DNA of 13,314 bases from Promethearchaeota archaeon (lineage in GTDB: Archaea; Asgardarchaeota; Lokiarchaeia; Sigynarchaeales; SOKP01). A model generated the notes under the pieces. It was not told the DNA's origin, did no database searches, and worked only from the letters and a program-made list of their open reading frames with translations. The number at the start of each line of letters is the position of its first letter. Positions within the stretch are counted from its first letter, which is position 1. Positions 1-5,963 of this stretch are shown piece by piece. The stretch is from assembly GCA_030620005.1 (NCBI GenBank), contig JAUXAJ010000127.1, positions 1 to 13,314 of the forward strand. Direction: 5' to 3'. The translations under genes and the position numbers were made by a program.

Positions 1-135
1 GAAAAAGAAGAAAAAATAAAATTACATTCGATGGGCATTCCTGTATTTCCATCAAGTGAAAGAGGCGTTAGAGCTATAAATGCACTAATTAGATATTCCG
101 ATTTTTTGCGCTTCTCAAAATTGAAAAATGACTAA
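1..135 (+). CDS. ADP-forming acyl-CoA synthetase, C-terminal fragment
   Basis: Frame 1 is open from the first base to a TAA at 133-135, giving the last 44 residues of a protein that begins outside the window. The stretch GIPVFPSSERGVRAINALIR followed by YSDFLR matches how I know the C-terminus of ADP-forming acetyl/acyl-CoA synthetases (alpha and beta fused, or the alpha subunit): a Gly-Ile-Pro-hydrophobic turn, then a helix with ER..RA..AL.RY. These enzymes convert acyl-CoA, ADP and phosphate to acid, CoA and ATP, and archaea use them to conserve energy from CoA esters. It ends 10 bases before the converging E1-like gene. Only the tail is visible, so substrate and domain order are unknown. 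Family assignment is fairly secure; the fragment is too short for more. Confidence 0.7.
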   Translation, partial: EKEEKIKLHSMGIPVFPSSERGVRAINALIRYSDFLRFSKLKND

Positions 136-145
136 ATTAAAATCT

Positions 146-880
146 CTATTTTGAACACATGCAATTTTCGTCCTTCACAATCTTGATTTTATTAAACGAA
201 AGATCCAGTAAATTTACCATTAAAAGCGTATTTTCGAGATTGGGGAGTCCTATAGCCGTTTTTATTACTTCTAACGCTTCCAATGTTCCAAGAATTCCGG
301 GAGTAACACCAATTACAGGTAAAGGTCCTTCTTTGGGAGCCTTTTTAGTTGGTTCAGGAAATATACATTGATAACAAGCGCTTTTTTTAGGATTGATTGT
401 CATGATTTGTCCATAAAAGTCTTTTATACCCGCAATGACACATTTTAAATCATTTTCAACAGCAACTTTATTTACTAAAAATTTTGTCTGCATGTTGTCA
501 CTACAATCTACGATGAAATCTTGACCCTTCAAGTAATTTTTTATAGATTTTTCATCAATGTAATCCTTGTAACAATTGATTTTTACTCCGGAATTGAATT
601 TTGTCAAAACTTCTTTAGCCATCTCCACCTTTACTTTTCCTAAATGGGATTCATTATAAAGAATTTGACGCTGCAAGTTAGAAATGGAAACTATGTCGTT
701 GTCAATAATAGTTAACTCTTTTATACCAGCAGCCGTGATGTATAATGAAAAAGGAGATCCTAACCCGCCGGCACCAATCTGTAAAACTTTAATTTTTGAT
801 AATTTTTCCTGTCCTTCTTCACCAATGAAAGAAGATAAAATTTGCCTCGAGTATCTTTTCTTTTGCTCTTCATTTAACAT
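146..880 (-). CDS. MoeB/ThiF/HesA-type E1-like adenylyltransferase
   Basis: A 244-residue protein if the ATG at 880 is used; a TTG at 892 would add four residues. I prefer the ATG because it puts the family-typical LNEEQKKRYSRQ at the N-terminus. Such enzymes adenylate the C-terminal glycine of ubiquitin-like or sulfur-carrier proteins (MoaD, ThiS, Urm1/SAMP). Seen, numbered from the ATG: nucleotide-binding GAGGLGS at 36-42, IDNDIVSISNLQRQ around 59-72, DCSDN at 125-129, and one zinc-binding pair CYQC at 169-172. The usual second CxxC is replaced by CMC at 240-242. There is no cysteine between the two pairs, so the cysteine some ThiF/Uba4 proteins use for a thioester or disulfide is absent. 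The start overlaps the end of the Roadblock gene by 11 bases, so the two are probably translated together. The partner carrier protein is not in the window. Confidence 0.87.
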   Translation of the reverse strand: MLNEEQKKRYSRQILSSFIGEEGQEKLSKIKVLQIGAGGLGSPFSLYITAAGIKELTIIDNDIVSISNLQRQILYNESHLGKVKVEMAKEVLTKFNSGVKINCYKDYIDEKSIKNYLKGQDFIVDCSDNMQTKFLVNKVAVENDLKCVIAGIKDFYGQIMTINPKKSACYQCIFPEPTKKAPKEGPLPVIGVTPGILGTLEALEVIKTAIGLPNLENTLLMVNLLDLSFNKIKIVKDENCMCSK

Positions 881-1262
881 CTTGTTTACCAAGTTCTATA
901 ATTCTTTTTATATTTTTAATGATTTCTTCAATTTCAAGAAGAATAAAACCCAAATTAACACCTAAATCTAGCATTGAGACCATTATCATTTGATCGTTTA
1001 TACCTAAGGCGATCATTTGGCAATCGTTGAACTTTACTGTGAGATGAAATATTTCGTTTTTTCCAATGGTTAACGCAGCAGTTTCCATGGCACCATAAAT
1101 CGTAGCCACACTAGCTCCAAATTTGCGGTCGTCAATATCTCTCGATAATCGAGAAGAAACAAGTAATCCGTTACGATTTACGATTGCAGTGCCCAAAATA
1201 CCGCTAACATTTTCCAATTTTTCTAATTCTGCGCCTAGGTTTTCAGTTCTCGATGTGTTCAT
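870..1262 (-). CDS. Roadblock/LC7 domain protein
   Basis: A 130-residue single-domain protein starting at ATG 1262. The pattern is that of Roadblock/LC7 (MglB-like) proteins: a first helix with LEKLENVSGI, strand GTAIVNRNGLLVSS at about 24-37, a long helix SVATIYGAMETAALTIG at 51-67, strands IFHLTVKFNDCQMIAL and QMIMVSMLD, then NLGFILLEIEEII. Family members form homodimers that act as scaffolds or regulators of Ras-like GTPases, in bacterial MglA/MglB and eukaryotic Ragulator and dynein complexes. Asgard genomes carry many copies. Its stop lies inside the E1-like gene, so the two share a transcript. No GTPase is adjacent, but two lie further along this window. A TATA-like stretch lies about 60 bases upstream, which suggests a promoter separate from that of LSm-L37e. 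Confidence 0.88.
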   Translation of the reverse strand: MNTSRTENLGAELEKLENVSGILGTAIVNRNGLLVSSRLSRDIDDRKFGASVATIYGAMETAALTIGKNEIFHLTVKFNDCQMIALGINDQMIMVSMLDLGVNLGFILLEIEEIIKNIKRIIELGKQDVK

Positions 1263-1320
1263 TAAATTATTTGATGTAATAATAATTTTGAATAATGTTG
1301 GTTTAACTTTAGATATAGGA

Positions 1321-1335
1321 AATTTATAATAAAAA
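1321..1335 (-). promoter_or_regulatory. Possible TATA box for the Roadblock/E1-like unit
   Basis: Read on the minus strand this is TTTTATTATAAATTT, about 60 bases upstream of the Roadblock start. A TATA box here would place transcription start near 1300 and leave a leader of about 40 bases. A T-rich stretch just after the L37e stop (1383-1397 region) could end the upstream transcript, which fits two separate units. The region is AT-rich throughout, so the match is weak evidence. Confidence 0.3.
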
Positions 1336-1397
1336 AAATGATTCTATCTTTTTTTAATTTAATACTTCAAGAAAACAAGAAAATTTATCTAAAAAAA

Positions 1398-1598
1398 TTA
1401 TCTGCAAAATGCTTTATTACCATTGGCGGCCCTGTATCGATTTCTCCAACTTGGCTGTCTTAATTTTGCAGTTCTTCCAAAACCACAACTTGCGCAAAAT
1501 CTTTTTCGACGATGGTAAGAATGTTTTCCACATCTTCTACAGGTCTTATGACTTGCGGCCTTATTTTTCTTTCCTTTACTTGGAGTGCCTTTTCCCAT
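1398..1598 (-). CDS. rpl37e: 50S ribosomal protein L37e (eL37)
   Basis: A 66-residue, very basic protein starting MGKGTPSKGKKNK, the standard archaeal/eukaryotic eL37 beginning. It has a C4 zinc finger with CRRCG at 20-24 and CASCG at 35-39, followed by the conserved RQPSWRNRYR. Length is normal for archaeal eL37. It is part of the large ribosomal subunit, bound to 23S rRNA. The gene starts 5 bases after the LSm stop; an LSm-L37e pair is a common archaeal arrangement, so the two are almost certainly one operon. All four zinc ligands are present. Confidence 0.96.
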   Translation of the reverse strand: MGKGTPSKGKKNKAASHKTCRRCGKHSYHRRKRFCASCGFGRTAKLRQPSWRNRYRAANGNKAFCR

Positions 1599-1603
1599 TT
1601 TAC

Positions 1604-1975
1604 TTACACATCCTCAATCTCTTCTCTATGCATTAATTTATCGTGAATTATTTCATCATCGTGGTCATCATCGTGGTCGTCATCGTGGCCATCATCGTGG
1701 TCATCATCAGAAATATCAGAAAACATTATTTTTTTTCGATCTTGACCAATGAATACAATGGAGGCACCTCTAATCATCACAGTGCCTAAATTTTTGCTTC
1801 TTTTTCCCCCCCTACCGAAATAAATCTCTTTAGCATCGTCGACAATTAAATTCATGTAATTATCAAATTGTCTTAACTTGCCCGTAAGATATGTGTTCCA
1901 TATTTTTAACTTTATCCTTACCTCAGATTTTAGAATGGCTTTGCTCAAAGTTCTCGAGATTGTTGGCTGTGACAT
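1604..1975 (-). CDS. Sm-like (LSm) RNA-binding protein with acidic, His-rich tail
   Basis: A 123-residue protein from the ATG at 1975; a TTG at 1987 would add four residues, but MSQPTISRTL reads as a more natural start. The Sm fold covers residues 17 to about 78: Sm1 includes VRIKLKIWNTYLTGKLRQFD and YMNLIVDDAKEI, and Sm2 has GTVMIRGASIVFIG with the diagnostic IRG. LSm proteins form rings that bind U-rich RNA. Beyond the ring domain there is an unusual tail: residues 90-108 consist almost only of Asp and His in four-residue units (DDDH, DDGH, DDDH, DDDH), then a charged end with two more His. Plain archaeal LSm proteins stop soon after Sm2. The gene leads the LSm-L37e operon and is divergent from the dehydratase operon. 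Confidence 0.9.
   Translation of the reverse strand: MSQPTISRTLSKAILKSEVRIKLKIWNTYLTGKLRQFDNYMNLIVDDAKEIYFGRGGKRSKNLGTVMIRGASIVFIGQDRKKIMFSDISDDDHDDGHDDDHDDDHDDEIIHDKLMHREEIEDV
1652..1708 (-). repeat. 12-base coding repeat giving a DDDH/DDGH tail
   Basis: On the minus strand the units GATGATGACCAC, GATGATGGCCAC, GATGACGACCAC and GATGATGACCAC follow each other directly, then GATGATGAA. They encode residues 90-108 of the LSm protein. The third-base changes GAT/GAC and the GAC-to-GGC change show that the copies have drifted while staying in frame. Confidence 0.85.
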
Positions 1976-2014
1976 GATTATTCTCAATAAATTATTTCTA
2001 TAAAATGTAGCTTA

Positions 2015-2034
2015 TAACGAATAATAACGAATAA
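2015..2034. repeat. Tandem 10-base repeat in the divergent promoter region
   Basis: TAACGAATAA occurs twice head to tail between the divergent LSm and dehydratase genes. A 10-base period places both copies on the same face of the helix, as in some operators. It could equally be chance in AT-rich DNA. Confidence 0.3.
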
Positions 2035-2063
2035 AAATATAAATATTTTTTTAAATTCTTAAC

Positions 2064-2073
2064 GATTTAAACT
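2064..2073 (+). promoter_or_regulatory. Possible TATA box for the dehydratase operon
   Basis: GATTTAAACT contains the archaeal-type core TTTAAA. It lies about 50 bases upstream of the ATG at 2119, which would give a leader of roughly 25 bases. No Shine-Dalgarno sequence precedes that ATG, which fits a first gene with a short leader. Confidence 0.35.
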
Positions 2074-2118
2074 ATCAACAAAAAATATGAAATAAATAGA
2101 GTATATTAATATTGAATC

Positions 2119-3156
2119 ATGAAAAAATTAGCGTATTTTGATGCTGATGTGGTGACACCAGAAGAACTTTTCATGGCTGCGGGTTTTACACCCTTCAGAT
2201 TGTTTGGTGATCCAACTGTAGGATATAATAAAGTCAATGAACACATCCCCCCCACTCATTGCGTATGGGCTAGAAATGTTCTTGAACTGGCGTTAAGAGG
2301 ATTAGATCCAGAAATAGTAGGTGTCATTACAAGTCACGGTTGCGATTGTACAAATCGTGAGTTTGACATATGGCTACAAAGCGTTAAAACTAACTTCCTG
2401 TTTTATCTTAATGTTCCTTTAAAAAGAGACAAGCTCGCCCTTAAATTCTTCTTAAGCGATATGGAAGAGATGATCATACAATTAGAAGAAAAATACAATG
2501 TTGAAATTTCTCCGGAAAAAATAAAAGAAGCAATCATTTTAACCAACAAAATCCGTAGAATCTTAAAAGAGCTCGCAGAATATAGGAGTAAATTCGTTAT
2601 TAAGGGATCAGAACTCCACGAAATCGTTAAAATGGCTCAAACCTCTAATAAGAAAGATATTTTAGCTAAATTAGAAGCAAAACTATTGGAAGTAAAAGAA
2701 AAGAAGCCATTCACGGACCAAAAATTAAAAAAAGTTTTACTCACGGGTTCTGTCGTTGATGATACTGAGCTTATCAAGAACCTCGAAGAGTTTGGTTTTC
2801 AAATCGTAATTGACGATTTGTGTATTGGTACACGATATTTTTGGCAAACTATTGACGAAGACGAAGAACCGATTCAAGCTTTAGCAAATTATCATTTTAC
2901 AAAACCAGTATATTCAACAAAATTTCCTTCTTATAAAAGGTTTGAATTTATTGAAGAACTAGCTAGAAAATATCAAGTAGATGGTGTGATTAACTTAACA
3001 AAAAAATTTTGTGAGCCCTTGCTCTATTCACATCCATATTTTGCTAAAAAATTTAAGGAATTAGGAATTCCATATTTATTTGTAGAAATGGAATACAATC
3101 GAGAATCTTACAAACAATTAGCAACGCGTTTTGAGGCGTTTGCTGAAATCATTTAA
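2119..3156 (+). CDS. 2-hydroxyacyl-CoA dehydratase / benzoyl-CoA reductase family subunit (HgdB/BcrC-like)
   Basis: A 345-residue cytoplasmic protein of the family that includes the beta subunits of 2-hydroxyacyl-CoA dehydratases and BcrB/BcrC of benzoyl-CoA reductase. Members bind a [4Fe-4S] cluster and carry out one-electron chemistry on CoA thioesters. Seen: a first Rossmann-like half with HCVWARNVLE around C48 and SHGCDCTN (C75, C77); a helical linker at about 115-200; a second half with LLTGSVVDD, then DDLCIGTRYFW (C235) and KKFCEP (C298). The D-LC-G-R and FCEP motifs are strong family marks. It leads an operon and ends 12 bases before a larger subunit of the same family. There is no HgdC/BcrA-type ATPase activator here. 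I cannot tell dehydratase from ring reductase or name the substrate. Confidence 0.85.
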   Translation: MKKLAYFDADVVTPEELFMAAGFTPFRLFGDPTVGYNKVNEHIPPTHCVWARNVLELALRGLDPEIVGVITSHGCDCTNREFDIWLQSVKTNFLFYLNVPLKRDKLALKFFLSDMEEMIIQLEEKYNVEISPEKIKEAIILTNKIRRILKELAEYRSKFVIKGSELHEIVKMAQTSNKKDILAKLEAKLLEVKEKKPFTDQKLKKVLLTGSVVDDTELIKNLEEFGFQIVIDDLCIGTRYFWQTIDEDEEPIQALANYHFTKPVYSTKFPSYKRFEFIEELARKYQVDGVINLTKKFCEPLLYSHPYFAKKFKELGIPYLFVEMEYNRESYKQLATRFEAFAEII

Positions 3157-3168
3157 GAGGTGTAAAAT
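3157..3168 (+). promoter_or_regulatory. Shine-Dalgarno site of the second dehydratase gene
   Basis: GAGGTG lies 7 bases before the ATG at 3169, just after the stop of the previous gene. It complements the usual archaeal 16S 3' end and fixes this start. Good ribosome sites recur before downstream genes of operons in this window, while first genes mostly lack one. Confidence 0.6.
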
Positions 3169-4425
3169 ATGTCTAAAATTATTAAGAGTAAAATGCTTAA
3201 TGCTACGATGGGATTAAAAAACATGATGGGTAGGCACTACTTAGCAATTGAACAAGCCTTCCGAGACGGTACACCTACTGCTTGGGCTACTTCAGGCACT
3301 CCCGTTGAATTGTTGTATGCGATGGATGTTCAACCCATGTTGCCGGAGAACTCTGCTACAATATCAGCAGCTCAACACATTGCGAAAGATCTCATTGAAA
3401 TCGCAGAAGATCAAGGATTCTCTTATGATATATGTAGCTATTTTAAAACAAATATAGGTGCTGTTTCTAGAGATATCTCAATAGACAAGGGAGGAACTAA
3501 AAAACCTACCTTTATGCTTTCGAGCGATGTGATTTGCGATACGCACGTTAATTGGTTTCAAGTTCAAGCAGAGAGATTTAATGTTCCCCATTTTACTATT
3601 GATGTCCCGCATGTCGTAAGCAATACGAGCAATCGACAAAAACACTATTTTAAAAAATATATAGAAGAGCAACTTCACGCTTTCTTAGATTTTGTTACGG
3701 AGGTCACTGGAAATGAAATGGTTGAAGAAAAATCGAAAAAAGTTATTGAAAATTCCTATGACCTAAGCATGATATGGCAAGACATATATAAGTTAAGGAG
3801 ATGCGTTCCATCACCTATTTCCACAAAGGACACTTTCGGAGGGCTTTTTCCATTATTTTGCATGCCTGGATTGAAATCTCCAATAAAATTATATAAAAGA
3901 ATGTACAGGGAAGCAAAAGCAAGAGTAGACGCTGGAATTGGAGCGCTCGAGCAGGAGAATTACCGACTTATGTTTGAAGGCATCCCCTTCTGGTACAACT
4001 TGAAATACTTCGCCATGCTTGAGCGCTATGGAGCTATATTCGTGTACGAACCCTATACTTATGCTTTTTCGAAATACATGAATCCAGATATCACAAAAGA
4101 AATGATCATTAATAATCCAATAAAAACAATGTCAGAATTGATGCTTAGTTTCTGGTATATATATGATCTTGAAACCCGAGTAAAAGAATTCGCAAAAACC
4201 GTGGAAGAATACAAGGTTGACGGTGTAGTTTTACATAACAACATGTCGTGTCGACCAAATACATGTGCCTTTTACGATTTAAAGAGGAGGTTAGCTGATA
4301 AATACGACATACCTTGCCTAATTATAGACTCTGACCAGAACGATGTACGAAAATTTAACGAAACTCAAGTTACCAACAAAATAGAAAGCTTTGTTGAAAT
4401 TTTGAGTAAAAGAAAGAAAAGATAA
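3169..4425 (+). CDS. 2-hydroxyacyl-CoA dehydratase / benzoyl-CoA reductase family subunit (BcrB/HgdA-like)
   Basis: A 418-residue protein, the larger partner of the gene before it. Seen: the family opening AWATSGTPVELLYAMDVQPM and LPEN at about 38-61, YDICSY at 87-91 (C89), MLSSDVICDTH (C123), GIPFWYNLKYF at 271-281, and NNMSCRPNTCAFYDLKRRL (C361, C366) near the C-terminus. C89, C123 and one of the late cysteines sit where the family binds its [4Fe-4S] cluster; that assignment is from family knowledge. The two proteins probably form a heterodimer with two clusters. Electrons would come from an activator ATPase or ferredoxin encoded elsewhere. The 3' end of this gene is copied downstream at 5081-5163. 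A small FMN-binding protein gene follows after 8 bases. Confidence 0.86.
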   Translation: MSKIIKSKMLNATMGLKNMMGRHYLAIEQAFRDGTPTAWATSGTPVELLYAMDVQPMLPENSATISAAQHIAKDLIEIAEDQGFSYDICSYFKTNIGAVSRDISIDKGGTKKPTFMLSSDVICDTHVNWFQVQAERFNVPHFTIDVPHVVSNTSNRQKHYFKKYIEEQLHAFLDFVTEVTGNEMVEEKSKKVIENSYDLSMIWQDIYKLRRCVPSPISTKDTFGGLFPLFCMPGLKSPIKLYKRMYREAKARVDAGIGALEQENYRLMFEGIPFWYNLKYFAMLERYGAIFVYEPYTYAFSKYMNPDITKEMIINNPIKTMSELMLSFWYIYDLETRVKEFAKTVEEYKVDGVVLHNNMSCRPNTCAFYDLKRRLADKYDIPCLIIDSDQNDVRKFNETQVTNKIESFVEILSKRKKR

Positions 4426-4433
4426 CTCAAATC

Positions 4434-4907
4434 ATGAGAGATTTAGAAAAAGAAGTTAGGAAACTTTTACGAAAAAAAATGTGGTTGGTCTTATCAACAG
4501 CAAGTGAGAAGGGACAGCCTCAAAGCTCTGTGGTAGTTTACCAAAGTGATGGCCAAGTAATTTATATCATGACTGGTGAAAACACGATAAAAGTCAATAA
4601 TATTAAAAGAAATAACAAGGTGTCAGTAACTATTCCATTTAGAATCAATTTTTTACATAAATTGGTCCCAGCACCACCGGCAGAATTACATTTTAAAGCA
4701 AAAGCAGAAATTATTCCATTTGACGACGAAGAAGCAAGAAGAATCTTTAAAAAATTCTTAAAACATGTATCTGAAGAGGAAACTACAGATAAATCAGTAT
4801 GGATTAAGATTATTCCTTCAAATAGAATTATTACATATGGAGTTGGGATAAAATTATTCGAAATGAGAAAACCAGAGAAAGCGCGAAATATAGTTCTCTT
4901 GAAATAA
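4434..4907 (+). CDS. Pyridoxamine 5'-phosphate oxidase-like FMN-binding protein
   Basis: A 157-residue protein with the split-barrel pattern of the pyridoxamine-phosphate-oxidase-like flavoproteins: an N-terminal helix, strand MWLVLSTASEKGQPQSSVV, strand QVIYIMTGENTIKVNNIKRN, then KVSVTIPF. A central strand AELHFKAKAEIIPFDDEEA and a last strand SVWIKIIPSNRIITYGVG complete the barrel. Family members are FMN- or F420-dependent reductases, or heme/flavin binders; the motifs do not tell which. It starts 8 bases after the dehydratase stop with no clear ribosome site, and it is followed by a hairpin terminator, so it is the last gene of this three-gene unit. A redox or electron-delivery role beside the dehydratase is possible but is inference from position only. 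Confidence 0.8.
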   Translation: MRDLEKEVRKLLRKKMWLVLSTASEKGQPQSSVVVYQSDGQVIYIMTGENTIKVNNIKRNNKVSVTIPFRINFLHKLVPAPPAELHFKAKAEIIPFDDEEARRIFKKFLKHVSEEETTDKSVWIKIIPSNRIITYGVGIKLFEMRKPEKARNIVLLK

Positions 4908-4922
4908 GGATTATTTTAATAG

Positions 4923-4970
4923 ATTGAAATTTTCAGAATAAAAAATTTCAATTATCTATTTTTTTATTAT
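4923..4970 (+). terminator. Terminator of the dehydratase operon
   Basis: ATTGAAATTTT (4923-4933) pairs perfectly with AAAATTTCAAT (4942-4952) around an 8-base loop. The run CTATTTTTTTATTATTT follows. The position, 15 bases after the flavoprotein stop, and the T-rich run on the plus strand fit an end of transcription. The stem is nearly all AT. Confidence 0.6.
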
Positions 4971-5080
4971 TTATATTCAATCATTTAGAAATTAGATTAA
5001 CTCCAACTTCTAAATTTTGAGAAAATACATCGAAGGATAGCCTTCTCAATTTATCTAATCTCAATGGTAGAAAATATTCC

Positions 5081-5163
5081 GTACGAAAATTTAACAAAAC
5101 TCAAGTTATCAACAAAATAGAAAGCTTTATTGAAATTTTGAGTAAAAGAAAGAAACGATAACT
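5081..5163 (+). pseudogene. Copied 3' end of the 418-residue dehydratase gene
   Basis: This stretch matches 4345-4427, the last 26 codons, the TAA and two further bases of the dehydratase gene, with 4 mismatches over 83 bases. The left boundary is abrupt at GTACGA, with nothing similar before it; on the right the similarity fades within a few bases of the stop. In the old frame the copy reads VRKFNKTQVINKIESFIEIL, then SKRKKR and stop; changes are E to K, T to I, V to I and one silent AGA to CGA. It has no start codon or upstream coding part, so it is a remnant. It may be what is left of a second full gene copy after a deletion, or a short local duplication. Confidence 0.85.
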
Positions 5164-5221
5164 TAATTTCGGTTTTCCTTTTTTTTGCTACTTTTTTATT
5201 TTTTTGAATTATCAAACAATC

Positions 5222-5330
5222 ATCCTTCAAGGATTACCGGCCCATTACTCCAAGAAAATAAAAAAGCTAATGGGTGGGTGACCGACTTGGTCGGGTGAGA
5301 TTTTTGTTTATTTTTTATTTTTTTTTGACT
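5222..5330 (+). ncRNA. GC-rich, foldable island; candidate small RNA or terminator
   Basis: Within AT-rich non-coding DNA, much of 5231-5300 is clearly richer in GC. Three foldings are visible. ATCCTT (5222-5227) can pair with AAGGAT (5229-5234), though the loop is too small unless the end pairs open. A long stem pairs 5234-5247 with 5268-5281, with one G-G mismatch, two G-T pairs and a 20-base A-rich loop. CCGAC (5282-5286) pairs with GTCGG (5290-5294). A T-rich run follows from 5300, so a plus-strand transcript would end here. T-tracts also precede it (5174-5207). No C/D or H/ACA boxes and no known family are recognised. It may be a small RNA or just a strong terminator between converging units. 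Confidence 0.35.
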
Positions 5331-5351
5331 ATTCATTTCTAGTTTTTAATT

Positions 5352-5711
5352 TTAGTTGGCAATTTTCACGTGAGAATTAGGTGTTATTATGAGGTATTGA
5401 TCGCCGATCCTTCCTATTGAACCGCCATTTTCTCTTAAAAATTCTTTAATTTCGTCTAATCCTTTTTTTAACTCTTCTAAAGATAATCTTCCATTTTCGA
5501 TAATCTCTTTAGCGTTTATAATTAATATTTTTTTGCCTAATAATTGCTTTTTTATATCTTTCACTTGTTCTAAGGACGAAAAGTCAAACTTTTTAATGAG
5601 AAAATTTTGGATGACAGAAGAAATTTTTAATAATCCTTGATCCTTTGAAAAACCCATTGTTTCTTGCGGTGAGCTGAATAAAATCTCGTTTTCTCTTCTC
5701 CATTTTTTCAT
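5352..5711 (-). CDS. sepF: SepF-like cell division protein
   Basis: A 119-residue protein whose second half follows the archaeal SepF (DUF552) pattern: FDFSSLEQVKDIKKQLLGKK around 42-61, strand ILIINAKEIIENG, helix LSLEELKKGLDEIKEFLREN, then GGSIGRIGDQYLIITP at 96-111. In archaea that have FtsZ, SepF is the membrane anchor for the division ring, using an N-terminal amphipathic helix and a dimeric globular core. The N-terminus here (MKKWRRENEILF) is basic and partly amphipathic and could serve as the membrane tether, which is inference. FtsZ is not in the window. The start at 5711 has only a weak upstream GGTCGTGATG. A single-gene unit is likely, with a TATA-like box at 5749-5757. Confidence 0.75.
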   Translation of the reverse strand: MKKWRRENEILFSSPQETMGFSKDQGLLKISSVIQNFLIKKFDFSSLEQVKDIKKQLLGKKILIINAKEIIENGRLSLEELKKGLDEIKEFLRENGGSIGRIGDQYLIITPNSHVKIAN

Positions 5712-5748
5712 TTACACATCACGACCTTTAATTTAAAATTTAATTACA

Positions 5749-5757
5749 ATATATTTT
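5749..5757 (-). promoter_or_regulatory. Possible TATA box for sepF
   Basis: On the minus strand AAAATATAT lies about 40 bases before the sepF ATG, which would give a short leader of 10 to 15 bases. The fit in spacing is good, but the surroundings are AT-rich. Confidence 0.35.
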
Positions 5758-5810
5758 TAGAACAATGAATATTTAAATAGTAGAATTATAGGGATGATCG
5801 GCTTGCCTAT

Positions 5811-5820
5811 ATACATGTAT
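5811..5820. repeat. Perfect 10-base palindrome upstream of sepF
   Basis: ATACATGTAT is fully self-complementary and lies about 100 bases upstream of the sepF start. It could be an operator half or chance; nothing else supports a role. Confidence 0.2.
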
Positions 5821-5963
5821 GATGTAGACAATATCAAATGTAATCTTTCTGTACTATTAAGGGATTGAAGCTTGATCTTTTTATAGAGCTTTTTTACCAT
5901 AAAAAAGGAATAAACACGCGCATTTTAAAAAATATAATATAAGGATAATATATAACTCTATTT

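Noticed and set aside
1409..1636. Plus-strand ORF over L37e and the end of LSm
   Set aside because: It is the reverse of two strongly supported genes and has no family resemblance.
1652..1708. Direct repeat as a CRISPR-like or satellite array
   Set aside because: The 12-base units have no spacers and encode an in-frame protein tail of the LSm gene.
3478..3678. Minus-strand ORF inside the dehydratase gene, and similar frames at 4059-4244, 7755-7955, 8709-8966, 9784-9993 and 11233-11418
   Set aside because: All lie opposite or inside well-supported genes, have no recognisable motifs, and have a composition expected of a complementary frame.
5231..5300. tRNA or tRNA fragment in the GC-rich island
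   Set aside because: No T-loop consensus, no acceptor stem ending at a CCA-like position, and no cloverleaf; only simple hairpins can be drawn.
4908..5351. Insertion sequence as the source of the copied 3' end
   Set aside because: No terminal inverted repeats, target duplication or transposase sequence flank the 83-base copy.
5780..5830. Possible C/D box RNA (ATGATC and ATGATGT stretches)
   Set aside because: No convincing C box, no CTGA D box at suitable spacing, and no terminal stem.
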